Source: Lolium rigidum (Eukaryota; Streptophyta; Magnoliopsida; Poales; Poaceae). From it: a DNA stretch of 64,000 nucleotides. Each line of letters opens with the position of its first letter. Within the stretch, counting starts at the first letter, position 1. The stretch spans positions 100,766,292 to 100,830,291 of the forward strand of contig NC_061510.1 of NCBI RefSeq assembly GCF_022539505.1. Direction: 5' to 3'. The notes beneath the pieces were generated by a model. That model made no database searches and was not told the DNA's origin. It was given only the letters and a program-made list of their open reading frames with translations. Of this stretch, positions 43,532-53,825 are shown piece after piece. The translations under genes and the position numbers were made by a program.

Positions 43532-44073
43532 TGTCGAGGGTACTCCTCGCCAATGCCCTCCGATAGGGGCTTAGGGTTGATGGAATCCTGTAAGCTGACA
43601 CGAGACATCGGTTCACAGACAAGCGGGGAGAGCAATTTACCCAGGTTCGGGGCCCTCGATGAGGTAAAACCCTTACGTCCTGCCTGTCTGTTCTTGATTA
43701 TGATGACAATGGGTTACAATGGGGTGCCGAATAGTTCGGCTGAGATCTCATCGAGATGGCTATCGCTAGGGTGACCTAGCTCTAAACTTTTGCTGGCTAA
43801 GATTGCTAAGATTGTTCGTGTCCCTCGGCAGCCCCTCTCCTGACCTTTATATAGGAGGCCAGGTCCCAAGAGTCCTAACCGAGTACGACAAGGTTTACAG
43901 TACTTTTAGATCTAATCTTTCCTTGTTCGGGTGCTTCCTTGTCTTGCTCGCCAAGGATTCCTCTGGTGCGCCGTCCAGGTGGCCCATCTCGCCTTCGGGT
44001 GTCTTCATGGGCCTCCAATTAGTCAATACAGGATAGGACAATGTCGGTTAGCCGAAGGGTAGTGCCCACGTCA
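43532..44073 (-). repeat. 3' LTR of element C (542 bp)
   Basis: It starts TGTCGAGGGTACTCC and ends GCCCACGTCA on the plus strand. A TATA box on the element strand lies in TTTATATAGGAGG (about 43848). Confidence 0.93.
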
Positions 44074-44904
44074 GTAGCCCCCGAGTGTCTAGCCGAAGAT
44101 AGTTCGGGTAGAGACTAAAACATGTCTTCTCCTGATGTCCTTCTCCTTCATTGCCCTTGTTCATCTTGAATCTGCTTCATCTTCTTCTGTCGGGTGCGCG
44201 TCAGCGCTCCCGATGGGAGTAGCCCCCGAGTCTAGGTACGGATGCTTACAATCCGTGCGTAGACTCAAGTTGTACCACTCAAATATTCTCCTCTGCCGAA
44301 GTTTTTCCGCAGATCTTCATAAGTCATCCGATACATTTTCTTCATGCAAGGGATAATGAATAACGTGTCCAACTTTTGTTGGTTAACTGCCGATGGCAAC
44401 ACAACGTTACCCTACACAGAATCATGTCCCCGGGCATGATCCTGGAGTGCAAAAAACTTCTATCGGGTGTGCATCACGCGCTCCCGATGGGAGTAATAGC
44501 CCCCGAGTGTCTGGGTGCGAGCGCTTGCAACCGAGTGCAGACTCAAACCTTCTTCCTTCGACCGCTCATTCTGTCGAGTCTTCATTTTATCGGGTGCGCG
44601 TCGGCGCTCCCGATGGGAGTAGCCCCGAGTCTAGGTACGAATGTCCGCAGCCGGGCGTAGACTCAAGTCCTTCATCCGATAGCTTTTCTTTTTTCCTTCG
44701 AATGCTTCAAGTTTTTTTATGAAGTCACCGTTGACGTGTAACTGCCGTGGGCTGATTGACAAGACTTGACCCGACGGGCCCACCCTAGCTGCGCGCGGCA
44801 GCTTTTCGGGCATGACCAATGCACGCGTGGCGTTCGAGGCGTCTCCTCGATTTTCGCACGACGTGGGAATAATGGGCCGCCGGTTCCACTCCTTCTTCAA
44901 GTGC
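44074..44904 (-). repeat. PPT of element C followed by three degenerate hairpin/PPT-like repeats
   Basis: GTAGCCCCCGAGTG at 44074 is the functional PPT in reverse. Similar phrases return near 44219, 44492 and 44618. Each is preceded by GCGCTCCCGATGGGAGT, in which CTCCC pairs with GGGAG, and followed by TCTAGGTACG or TCTGGGTGCG. Otherwise this interval is the noncoding 3' internal region and the upstream side of the antisense promoter. Confidence 0.7.
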
Positions 44905-44990
44905 CACGTGTACGGTCGGATCCGCCCCACCCCCACGACGCTTTGTGGAGTTATGGCCACGATTGGGCACAAATTCTTACGGGATAAATA
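44905..44990 (+). promoter_or_regulatory. Promoter of the element C antisense gene: G-box and TATA-like box
   Basis: GCCACGTGTA (CACGTG core 44905-44910) lies 72 bp before GATAAATA (44983-44990). The ATG is 100 bp farther on, at 45090. Confidence 0.55.
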
Positions 44991-45089
44991 GGGGGCCTCC
45001 TCTCTTTTTTATCTTTTACCCCGTTTATCGCTCATCTTCTCCCTCAAGCCTCCCCGTTCCTCCGCCTCTTCACCGAAGCTCCGTTCACC

Positions 45090-48000
45090 ATGGGCAAGAA
45101 GAAGAGCGGCAGTACCTCGGAGGCGGTCAAAGTTAGCCGTGATTGGAGCGCCTCCGCCATTTCCAACCGTGACATCAACAAGCTTCGCGCTCTCGGCTTC
45201 ATCTCCGCATCTGAGGAAGACATTCGTCTTCCAGGTTCGGTTACTCGCCCTAAGCCCCCAAAGGGCTTCACTGTCATGTTTGCAGCTTTCCTGTTTCGTG
45301 GCCTCTCTCTTCCGGCCCACGAATTCCTTCGTTCCCTCCTTTTCTTCTATGGGATTCAACTCTGGCAGCTGACCCCAAATTCCATCCTCCACCTCTCCAT
45401 TTTTATTACCGTTTGCGAGGCCTTCCTCGGCATTGAACCTCACTGGGGTCTTCGGAGGAAGATCTTCTATGTGAAGCGTCACAATGACAGTAATGCCCCC
45501 CCCCCCCCCCGTTGTTGGTGGCGTTGGCTTCGTCGTCAGGAAGGAGGTCAACTACTTTGACTACCCAATGAAGGAATCCGTCCAAGGCTAGCGCAACAAG
45601 TGGTTCTACCTGCGAGATTCCGCCGTTTCTGGGCGGCGTTCAAATCTCCCCCCCTTTGATGATGTCTTGGTGGCTCAGAAGAAGAAGTCTTGGCAAAACG
45701 CCCTTTCTCCCGAAGAAAAGGCGACAGCCGATGAACTGTTTGAGCAAATAGTCACCTTGAAGAATACAGGAGGTCCGATGATGTGCGGCACCGAAGTAGA
45801 TTCGGTGTTCCTACAACGTCGAGTGCAGCCGCTGATGTCCCGCCCTCACCAGTTATGGCTTTATACTGGCAAAGGCGATAAGTCAAGGATCAACTCTGCC
45901 GACCTATCGGCATATGAGCTTCGGGACGAGGTTCGTCGCCTAACATGCCTCAGTACGAAGGACACCATCGTCCTGACATCGGCTCGTCCTCCCTACGATC
46001 TCGACCACCTCCCGTCCGAGGTAATCTTACCACCCCTCGCATGCTTTCATCCCTTTTTGCTTCGCCGTATTTTACAATTTTCTTTACTCTTTTTGATAGG
46101 CCCCAGTCGTCGTCCGATGCTATCCTCCTTCACCAGAAAGTGGTGTGGAACCGGAGGATGATGACGATGATTCTGACGGAACTGAAGGCGCCCAGCAGGT
46201 CCTTGAGGACAGCGATGTTCAAGAGGGCGACACTGCCGAAGATACCGCTTTTACCAGGAGCATGCGCCGCTTGCAGATAGATGATGATTTCATCACGACG
46301 GCTGAATCTAGTCCTAGCGACCAAGATAATGATGCCGTTGAAACTCCTCTGCCTTCTCCTATTAAAAAGAGTTCAACAAGTCTCTTCGTGGAAGAAGATG
46401 ATCTGGAGCTGTGAGCATCTATACTCTTTTTTCTTGATTTATTTCTTGTCATCCTGCATGCTAACTGTGCACTTTACTTAAGTAGCTCTGATGATGACGA
46501 TGTTCCTCTCGCGAAGAGGGCCAAGTTAGTCTCTGAGAGAGCAGCATCGGCTAAGGAGTCAGATCCTTCTCCCGTCAAGTCAACTCCTCCTACCAGGACG
46601 GCTGTAGAGAAAATTCCGGTGTCGAAGGTTATTCCTCCCGGTGATCCCCCTGCTTCGTTGGCTTCTCGTGACCACGTAAGTTTTTATGTTGCCTTGTTTT
46701 GCTAAATTTCTCTTTTTATCGACTGAATCTCCCTTCTTCCTTGCAGCAGCCGATTTATGCCACGAGCCGACGCCGTGGCAGATTTTGCCGAGCGGTTTAC
46801 CCGACTGGAGGCTGAAAACGCCCAGCTTCGGAAGAGCGTCAAGACCTCGGCTGATCAGGTGTTAGAAGCCAACAGGTTTGCTTCCAACGCCAAGAACGAA
46901 AATGCCTCGCTGAAGAGAGAGCTGTCGAAGCTGAGGCAACAAATGAAGGACGAACAAGAAGCCAGGTGAGCGGCAGCAATCGCAGTCGATAAGAAGGAAG
47001 GCGTCCTCCGCGAATCCGTCAAGGATTTATTAGGTGAAAACCCACGGTATCCCGCTTTTTTATTGGTGATTCTTTATTGGTTACTGATATATCTCTCTTT
47101 CGCGAGGCCGCCAATATAACCGTCGAGCGTCGTCATCGGCTTCGGGTGGACTCCACAGTCGATGCCTTGTCACTTGCCGCTGAGTCTAATGTCCAGGTCC
47201 TTGGACTACTGCAAAAGACCAAGGGAGCATTGTCGAGGCTATACTCGATGATCTTCCCGAAGATGAAGCAGGACAAGACTCTCGACGAGTTGGCGGATGC
47301 TTTCCTCGTTGATCCTTCCGAGCCCGTGGAGGTACTGAAACGCCGTAGCCGCTTGATTGGGGCGGTTCTTACTTTTCAGTTGCTTATGGGCCATGGGATG
47401 AGGTCAGAATTGGAGGAGTTTTCTAAGGCACTGCCTGTTGATGACGAAAACCATTTGGTCGACCTTGAGCCTTTCAAAAGATCGGCAATAACTTGCGCCA
47501 ACCGCCTTCTGAAGCTGGTGGATGAAGCACGAGCCGAGCCTCGTTCCCGAGTCTGCCCCCGGTTCATCGTCGGCGAACCCTTGAACTGTTATTTGACTTG
47601 TTGTAAATAAGATCATCCGTAGCTTGAAGTAGCTTAATTAAAATTCGGCTCTGTTGCCAATTCAAACATCCTTTTGTCTGTAAAATGTATGCTGAACGCT
47701 CCCGATGGGAGTTTTTATGTTAATGCTTGGTCTGAACTGGGGACTGTACTGCAGATTCCTTCATCTTCTTCCCGTGCCGAGCTTTTTCCGAACCCTTCGA
47801 GTAATGACGAGTCAGGCCTTGTTCGTCGCTTACGTGATCAGGTGTCTTGTCTAAATAAAGACATTACTTCTCTCCGTGCGATGGCAGCTGATACGTCTCC
47901 GACGTATCGATAATTTCTTATGTTCCATGCCACATTATTGATGATATCTACATGTTTTATACATACTTTATGTCATATTTATGCGTTTTCCGGAACTAAC

Positions 48001-50268
48001 CTATTGACGAGATGCCGAAGGGCCAGCTCTCTGTTTTCTGCTGTTTTTGGTTCAGAAATCCTAGTAAGGAAATATTCTCGGAATCGGACGAAATCAACGC
48101 CCAGCATCCTATTTTTCCACGAAGCTTCCAGAACACCCGAGAGCCGCCAGAGGAGGGCCCTGTGGGCCCCAGACGATAGCCCGGCGCGGCCAGAGGGGGG
48201 GCCGCGCCCCCCTGTTGTGTCGCCGCCTCGTCGACCCTCCGACTCCACCTCTTCGCCTATATAAAGGTCCCTGACCTAAAACTTCGATACGGAAAAGCCA
48301 CGGTACGAGAAACCTTCCAGAGCCGCCGCCATCGCGAAGCCAAGATCTGGGGGACAGGAGTCTCCGTTCCGGCACGCCGCCGGGACGGGGAAGTGCCCCC
48401 GGAAGGCTCCTCCATCGACACCACCGCCATCTTCATCAACGCTGCTCGTCTCCCATGAGGAGGGAGTAGTTCTCCATCGAGGCTCGGGGCTGTACCGGTA
48501 GCTATGTGGTTAATCTCTCTCCTATGTGCTTCAATACAATAATCTCATGAGCTGCCTTACATGATTGAGATTCATATGATGATTCTTGTAATCTAGATGT
48601 CATTATGCTAGTCAAGTGGGTTTTACTTATGTGATCTCCGGAGACTCCTTGTCCCACGTGTGTAAAGGTGACAGTGTGTGCACCGTGTGGGTCTCTTAGG
48701 CTATATTTCACAGAACACTTATTCACTGTTATGAATGGCATAGTGAAGTGCTTATTTATATCTCTTTATGCTTGCAATGTGTTTTGTATCACAATTTATC
48801 TGTGTGCTACTCTAGTGATGTTATTAAAGTAGTTTATTCCTCCTGCACGGTGTAATGGTGACATTGTGTGCATCGTGTAGTACTTGGCGTAGGCTATGAT
48901 TGTGATCTCTTGTAGATTATGAAGTTAACTATTGCTATGATAGTATTGATGTGATCTATTCCTCCTTTCGTAGTGTGAAGGTGACAGAGTGTGCATGCTA
49001 TGTTAGTACTTGGTTTGGTTATGTTGATCTGTTATGCACTCTAAGGTTATTTAAATATGAACATCGAATATTGTGGAGCTTGTTAACTCCGGCATTGAGG
49101 GTTCGTGTAATCCTACACGGTTAGTGGTGTTCATCATCCAACAAGAGAGTGTAGAGTCTAGCATCTATTTATTTATTCTCGTTATGTGATCAATGTTGAG
49201 AGTGTCCACTAGTGAAAGTATGATCCCTAGGCCTTGTTCCCGAATATCGCTATCGCTGCTTGTTTATCGTTTTACTCGCATCTTTACTTCCTGCAATACT
49301 ACTACCATCAACCGCACGCCAGCAAGCACTTTTCTGGCGCCGTTACTACTGCTCATATTCATTCATACCACTTGTATTTCACTATCTCTTCGCCGAACTA
49401 GTGCACCTATTAGGTGTGTTGGGGACACAAGAGACTTCTTGCTTTGTGGTTGCAGGGTTGAATGAGAGGGATATCTTTGACCTCTTCCTCCCTGAGATCG
49501 ATAAACCTTGGGTGATCCACTTAAGGGAAACTTGCTGCTGTTCTACAAACCTCTGCTCTTGGAGGCCCAACACTGTCTACAAGAATAGAAGCTCCCGTAG
49601 ACATCAGCAGCCTTGGTGAAGAAAAAGGGAGAGATAGCGACTGCTGTCGAACAATATGCTCTCGATGGTCTTCATGTTGCTACCGAAAGCTTGGGCTGTA
49701 AGTATTAGCCTATCTTCCGATTTCTGGCATAGCTTGAATGTTCTTTTATCTGACATTCGTCCCTTTTCCAGTCGTAGCTTCGGATGCAGCTGAAGAGAAC
49801 AGGAAGATTCATGAAGAGGTTGAGGCGATGACCGATGTTGCGCATCCGACGCATGGTTTATGGCTGCATCGTCCGAAGGCTGTCGTCATGGCGAAGTTTA
49901 AGTACCGGGTGATGAAGGCGCATTACTATTTTGATAAGTATTATGCTCATCTCACGATGGTTTGGAACACCTTGTTTCCTCTGGACCAGGCACCCGAAAC
50001 CTTGTCTGGCTTGTTCACCCGATTCAAGTCTCCTGAGAGGATTCGACAGTTGGTGCGGAAAGAGCTTCTGGCTGGTGCTGAGCTTGCCTTTGCTTCGATA
50101 TTGGTGTGCCATCCATCTTTAGACTTGAGAGCCGTAGCAAATACCGAGAGGGATTTAAGTCAGTATTATGATGTTGCTAGAGGTCCTGCTTACACCGTCG
50201 TTTCTCGGATGGAGTCATGCCTTGAAAAGGAACTGAAGGCCCACTGGGACCGGGGAACCCGATTATAA
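45090..50268 (+). pseudogene. Antisense gene of element C: Transposase_28-type domain, coiled coil and helical C-terminal modules
   Basis: ATG 45090 opens MGKKKSGSTSEAVKVSRDW. The PF04195-type domain follows (GLSLPAHEFLRSLLFFYGIQ, SIFITVCEAFLGIEPHW). A 15-C run at 45496-45510 puts the rest out of frame, and a TAG at about 45589 follows. Likely exon ends are GTAATC at 46021 to TAG 46099, GTGAGC at 46411 to AG 46485, and GTAAGT at 46676 to CAG 46746. Then come an acidic stretch (46145-46410), a coiled coil (TRLEAENAQLRKSVKTSADQ, 46800-46970), a helical module (47100-47580) and a second helical module (49760-50268). Solo LTR G splits it at 47889. The layout parallels the gene in D. The two C-terminal modules in series may reflect a duplication or two joined genes. 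Confidence 0.7.
47884..49611 (+). mobile_element. Element G: solo LTR (47889-49606) with target duplication GCAGC
   Basis: It starts TGATACGTCTCCGACG and ends CCCGTAGACATCA, 1718 bp, flanked by GCAGC at 47884-47888 and 49607-49611. No internal region is present, so the element was reduced by recombination between its LTRs. It belongs to the family of E and F. Its TATA box lies in CTATATAAAGG (about 48258). Confidence 0.93.
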
Positions 50269-50777
50269 ATGTAATAACCTTGTATCTGCATAAGATTGTT
50301 TACTCGCGTATGCTGCACGCTATGTTAGTTTGATTGATATTTTATTGTCGAGTGCGGCTGAGTGATCAGTTCAACCTGCTTTCTCGACGACTTCGTTGAA
50401 TTTTATGCAATGTTATTGCAAAGTCGATATGTAATTTATTCGAGAGCTTGATTCGTCACGCGGTGCACCGGTTTGAGCCTTATCTTGTGATAATGTAACC
50501 ATCAACTGCAGCACTCGCGTATTTTTCGAGGCTTGGATTGGTTGCTTTTGTGTGTCATTAATCTTAGCTCTCGCTGAGAGTATTTAATTAATGACACTGT
50601 GTAAGCATATTTCTTTTGGGCCAGCGCTCCCGATGGGAGTTAGAGCCGAAGGTAGGGGCTCCAAACGTTATGTTCGGATGCCAAAGCCTGAAGCAAGAAA
50701 AAAGATAGAAAATCTGATTAGATCTTTATTCATAATGCAAAAGCAACCTTATGGGCCGTTGACAAAACAATCGTGTC
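50269..50777. other. Gap between the convergent antisense gene and integrase of element C
   Basis: No gene was recognised. A further copy of the hairpin phrase GCGCTCCCGATGGGAGT lies at 50625-50641; another shortened copy lies at 47697. Confidence 0.5.
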
Positions 50778-52271
50778 TTATGTATAGAACCGTCGCAATT
50801 GCGCGATGTTCCACGGATTCTCGACGTCTTTCCCTGAAGCTGGATTTTTGAGCCGATAGGCTCCTCCTGGTATCACTTCGGTGATGATGTATGGTCCTTC
50901 CCATGGAGATTCTAGCTTCAAGGGTCTTTTTTGCTTCAGCCGCAGTACCATGTCCCCAACATCGAAACTTCGACTGCGTATTCGTCGACTGTGGTAGTTT
51001 CTCAGCGGTTGCTGGTACACCGTTGTTCTTGCCAAGGCGATATCTCGTGCTTCGTCAAGGAGATCGACAGCATCTTGTATTGCGATGTTGGAGGAGGACT
51101 CTGTGTATGCTGTCACTCGAGGAGCTTCAAATCGGATGTCGGCTGGTAGGACTGCTTCGGCTCCGTGCACCAAGAAGAATGGAGTATATTGAGTCGACCT
51201 GTTGGGTGTAGTACGCAAATTCCAGAGTACAGATGGTAACTCTTCGACCCAGGCTCCGGCTGCGCCTTTAAGGCATTTCTTGAGGCCATCTCCTATTAGA
51301 CCATTGATCCTTTCCACCTGGCCGTTGGTCTGGGGGTGAGAGACTGATGCGAATTTCAATTTGATTCCTCCATCATCACAAAATTTCCTGAACTCCTCGG
51401 AATCAAAGTTGGAGCCGTTGTCTGTGACGATGCTGTGGGGCATACCGAATCGACAAGTTATTCCCTTGAAGAATTGAACCGCTGTTTCAGCTTTTTGGTT
51501 TCGCACAGGTACTGCCTCGATCCACTTAGTGAATTTGTCGACTGCAACCAACAAGTACGTGTGTCCTCCGGGTGACGATCTTGGCAGCGGTCCAACTTGA
51601 TCGAGTCCCCATTGAGCGAAAGGCCATGCCAAGGGTATTGTCATTAGGTCCGTTGCTGGAGCGTGTGGTTTTGGTGAAAAACGTTGGCAGGGATCGCACT
51701 TCATGACTAGATCCCTAGCATCCGATGCTGCCGTTGGCCAGTAAAATCCTGCCCTAAAGGCTTTTGCCACAAGGGCCCTGCTCCCTGCGTGATGTCCGCA
51801 GGTTCCTTCGTGTATCTCGCGCAACAGTGCTTTTCCATCGTCGATGGCGATGCACCTTTGGAAGATCCCTGAGATGCTATGCTTGTAAAGCTCACCATTT
51901 ATCACGGTGAAGGCCTTTGAGCGTCTGACGATTCGCCTAGCTTCCACAGAGTCCTCTGGCAGCTCTTGCTTTGTCAGATACGCTAGGAACGGTTTGGTCC
52001 ATAGTGGCTCGAGGAGGAGGACTTGTTCGGCAGGAGGAGTTGGAGATTCTTCAGCCGAAGGAGTTTGCTTTGAGCTTGCCTCTGATTCATCAGCCGATGA
52101 CTTTGGAGGTGCCGACGTCTTTTCTTTTATCGATCGTTGAGTGATCACTTCGTAAAACACTCCGTCTGGGATGGGGGAGCATGTGGACCCGATGTTTGCC
52201 AAAGTGTCGGCTTCACCATTACTGGCTCTGCCGATATGTTTGAGCTCGCATCCTTCGAATTTAGCTTCCAT
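50778..52271 (-). CDS. Integrase of element C (open 497-codon frame, with the end of an archaeal-type RNase H)
   Basis: The frame starts at 52271 with the end of the archaeal RNase H (CELKHIGRASNGEADTLANI). A Ser/Pro-rich linker (about residues 50-90) follows. The zinc-binding HHCC domain has REIHEGTCGHHAGSR and VMKCDPCQRFS, about residues 150-200. The DDE core has LDQVGPLPRSSPGGHT, HSIVTDNGSNFDSEEF and TNGQVERINGLIGDG, about 217-340. The C-terminal domain has LESPWEGPYIITEVIPGG, to 497. All three catalytic acids are present and there is no internal stop. In life it would be cleaved from a longer pol; the ATG at 52271 is only where the frame opens. It is the best-preserved enzyme in the window. 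Confidence 0.88.
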   Translation of the reverse strand: MEAKFEGCELKHIGRASNGEADTLANIGSTCSPIPDGVFYEVITQRSIKEKTSAPPKSSADESEASSKQTPSAEESPTPPAEQVLLLEPLWTKPFLAYLTKQELPEDSVEARRIVRRSKAFTVINGELYKHSISGIFQRCIAIDDGKALLREIHEGTCGHHAGSRALVAKAFRAGFYWPTAASDARDLVMKCDPCQRFSPKPHAPATDLMTIPLAWPFAQWGLDQVGPLPRSSPGGHTYLLVAVDKFTKWIEAVPVRNQKAETAVQFFKGITCRFGMPHSIVTDNGSNFDSEEFRKFCDDGGIKLKFASVSHPQTNGQVERINGLIGDGLKKCLKGAAGAWVEELPSVLWNLRTTPNRSTQYTPFFLVHGAEAVLPADIRFEAPRVTAYTESSSNIAIQDAVDLLDEARDIALARTTVYQQPLRNYHSRRIRSRSFDVGDMVLRLKQKRPLKLESPWEGPYIITEVIPGGAYRLKNPASGKDVENPWNIAQLRRFYT

Positions 52272-52990
52272 ATTCTGATACGTACCGCTGGTAGGCGATC
52301 ATGTTGTCGCTGACTGCGTCGCATAGGTTCATCGACTGCTGCACCACCAAGTTTGAGTCTCCGTAGATCTCTAGACGAGTAGCAGCACACGCCTCGTCTA
52401 GAGATCTACGGAGAATACGAAGCGCTGTGGCATTGGATCCAATCTGCCACGAAATCTGGGAGGATTTGGGATTTTATCGCCGTTCGATTAACGTAAGTTA
52501 TGTCATGTGGCGCTAGTTCGATAGCCCATTGGGATACTCGACCCATGGCTTCCGGATTGGTCATTATGCTCTTCAGGGGTGCTTCGCTTACAACTTTAAT
52601 CGGGTGCTCCGTGAAGTAGTGCCGCAACTTGCGAGCCGACCGCCAGCTTCTGGTGATGGGGATACCTCTGCCTTGCAGGAGTGAGCACTTCGCCGAGGTA
52701 ATAAACGGGCCTCTCGCACACCATGAACTCTCCCTCGCTTTCTCTCGTTCGACGACTAAAACGCCGCTCGAAGACTTGTGCTGTTGCAGCTATGTACATG
52801 AGCAACGTCTCCTTCTCGCGCGGAGTCACGAGCATTGGGGAGGTCGATAAGATTTTCTTCAAGTTGTCGAAGGATTCCTGTGCCTCCTTTGTCCACTCGA
52901 ATTTTTCCGACTTTTTCATCAGGTTGTAGAAGGGCAAAGCTTTCTCCCCTAGCTTTGCAATGAACCTGCTGAGTGCTGCTAGCCGGCCTG
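52272..52990 (-). pseudogene. RNase H and damaged archaeal-type RNase H of element C
   Basis: FEWTKEAQESFDNLKKILST and ERPVYYLGEVLTPARQRYPH belong to the first RNase H. A shift at about 52625 leads to MRHYFTEHPIKVVSEAPLKS and IELAPHDITYVNRTAIKSQI. The N-terminal half of the second RNase H is missing. In its place is a 22-bp inverted repeat (52358-52379 and 52393-52414). The remaining part has IYGDSNLVVQQ, with its active-site Asp. Confidence 0.8.
52358..52414. repeat. 22-bp perfect inverted repeat with 13-base loop inside pol of C
   Basis: The left arm contains CTCCGTAGATCTCTAGACGA, and the right arm is its reverse complement with one more base on each side. The right arm reads the normal RNase H codons inverted, at the edge of a deletion. 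Confidence 0.92.
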
Positions 52991-53822
52991 CCAACTGCTG
53001 CACTTGGTGCAGATTCTTTGGCGGCTCCATATCAAGAATAGCTTTGATCTTTGAGGGATTAGCTTAGATTCCACTGGCTGATATGAAGTACCCAAGTACT
53101 TGTCCTCCCGGCACTCCGAAGAAGCATTTTTTGGGATTCAACTTGATTTTGTATCTGTCCAGATTGTCGAAGGTTTCCCGTAAGTCATCGATGAGTGTGG
53201 CTGCGTGCTTCGTTTTCACCACGATGTCGTCGATGTAAACTTCAATATTTCTTCCAATCCGCTCCGCAAGGCAAGCTTGCATGCAGCGTTGGTAAGTAGC
53301 TCCTGCATTTTTCAACCCGAAGGTCATGACGTTGTAACAGAAAACGCCGTGCGGGGTGATGAACGCGGTTAGCTCCTGGTCTTCCTTCTTCGACTTGATC
53401 TGATTGTACCTGGAGTATGCATCGAGGAAAGAGAGACGGTCGCACCCGGCCGTGGAGTCGACTATCGGGTCTATTCGAGGCAGTGGGAAATGATCTTTCG
53501 GGCAGTGCTTGTTAAGGCTGGTGTAATCGATGCACATGCGGAGGGTGGTTGTGTCCTTCTTTGGTACCATGACGGGATTGGCCACCCACTCAGATTCCTT
53601 AAGCTCCCGAATGAATCCTGCCTTGCGGAGCCGATTAACTTCTTCGCCAATTGCTCTTCTCTTTGGTTCAGAAAATCGTCGCATTGATTGCTGCACTGGT
53701 TTGGCTGTCGGGTCAACATTTAGGGCGTGCTCAGCGAGTTCCCTGGGGATACCTGGCATGTCGGATGGTTCCCATGCAAATATCTCCCAGCGCTCACGGA
53801 GGAACTCGATGAGCGCACTTTC
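52991..53822 (-). pseudogene. Reverse transcriptase of element C
   Basis: Open from the TAG at 53825 to 53064. It shows ESALIEFLRERWEIFAW, MPGIPRELAEHAL, TLRMCIDYTSLNKHCPKDHF, FLDAYSRYNQIKSKKEDQEL, CYNVMTFGLKNAGATYQRCM and the active site VYIDDIVVK (YIDD). A stop at about 53066 (position of a Trp or Gln near SGI) is followed by the RNase H frame. The first ATG is 22 codons after the TAG, as in D. Confidence 0.88.
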
Positions 53823-53825
53823 CTA
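53823..53825 (-). other. In-frame UAG between protease and reverse transcriptase of element C
   Basis: The element strand reads CTCACTGACGCATAG and then GAAAGTGCGCTC (LTDA-stop-ESAL). It aligns without gap to the UAG of D (37829-37827). Confidence 0.75.
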
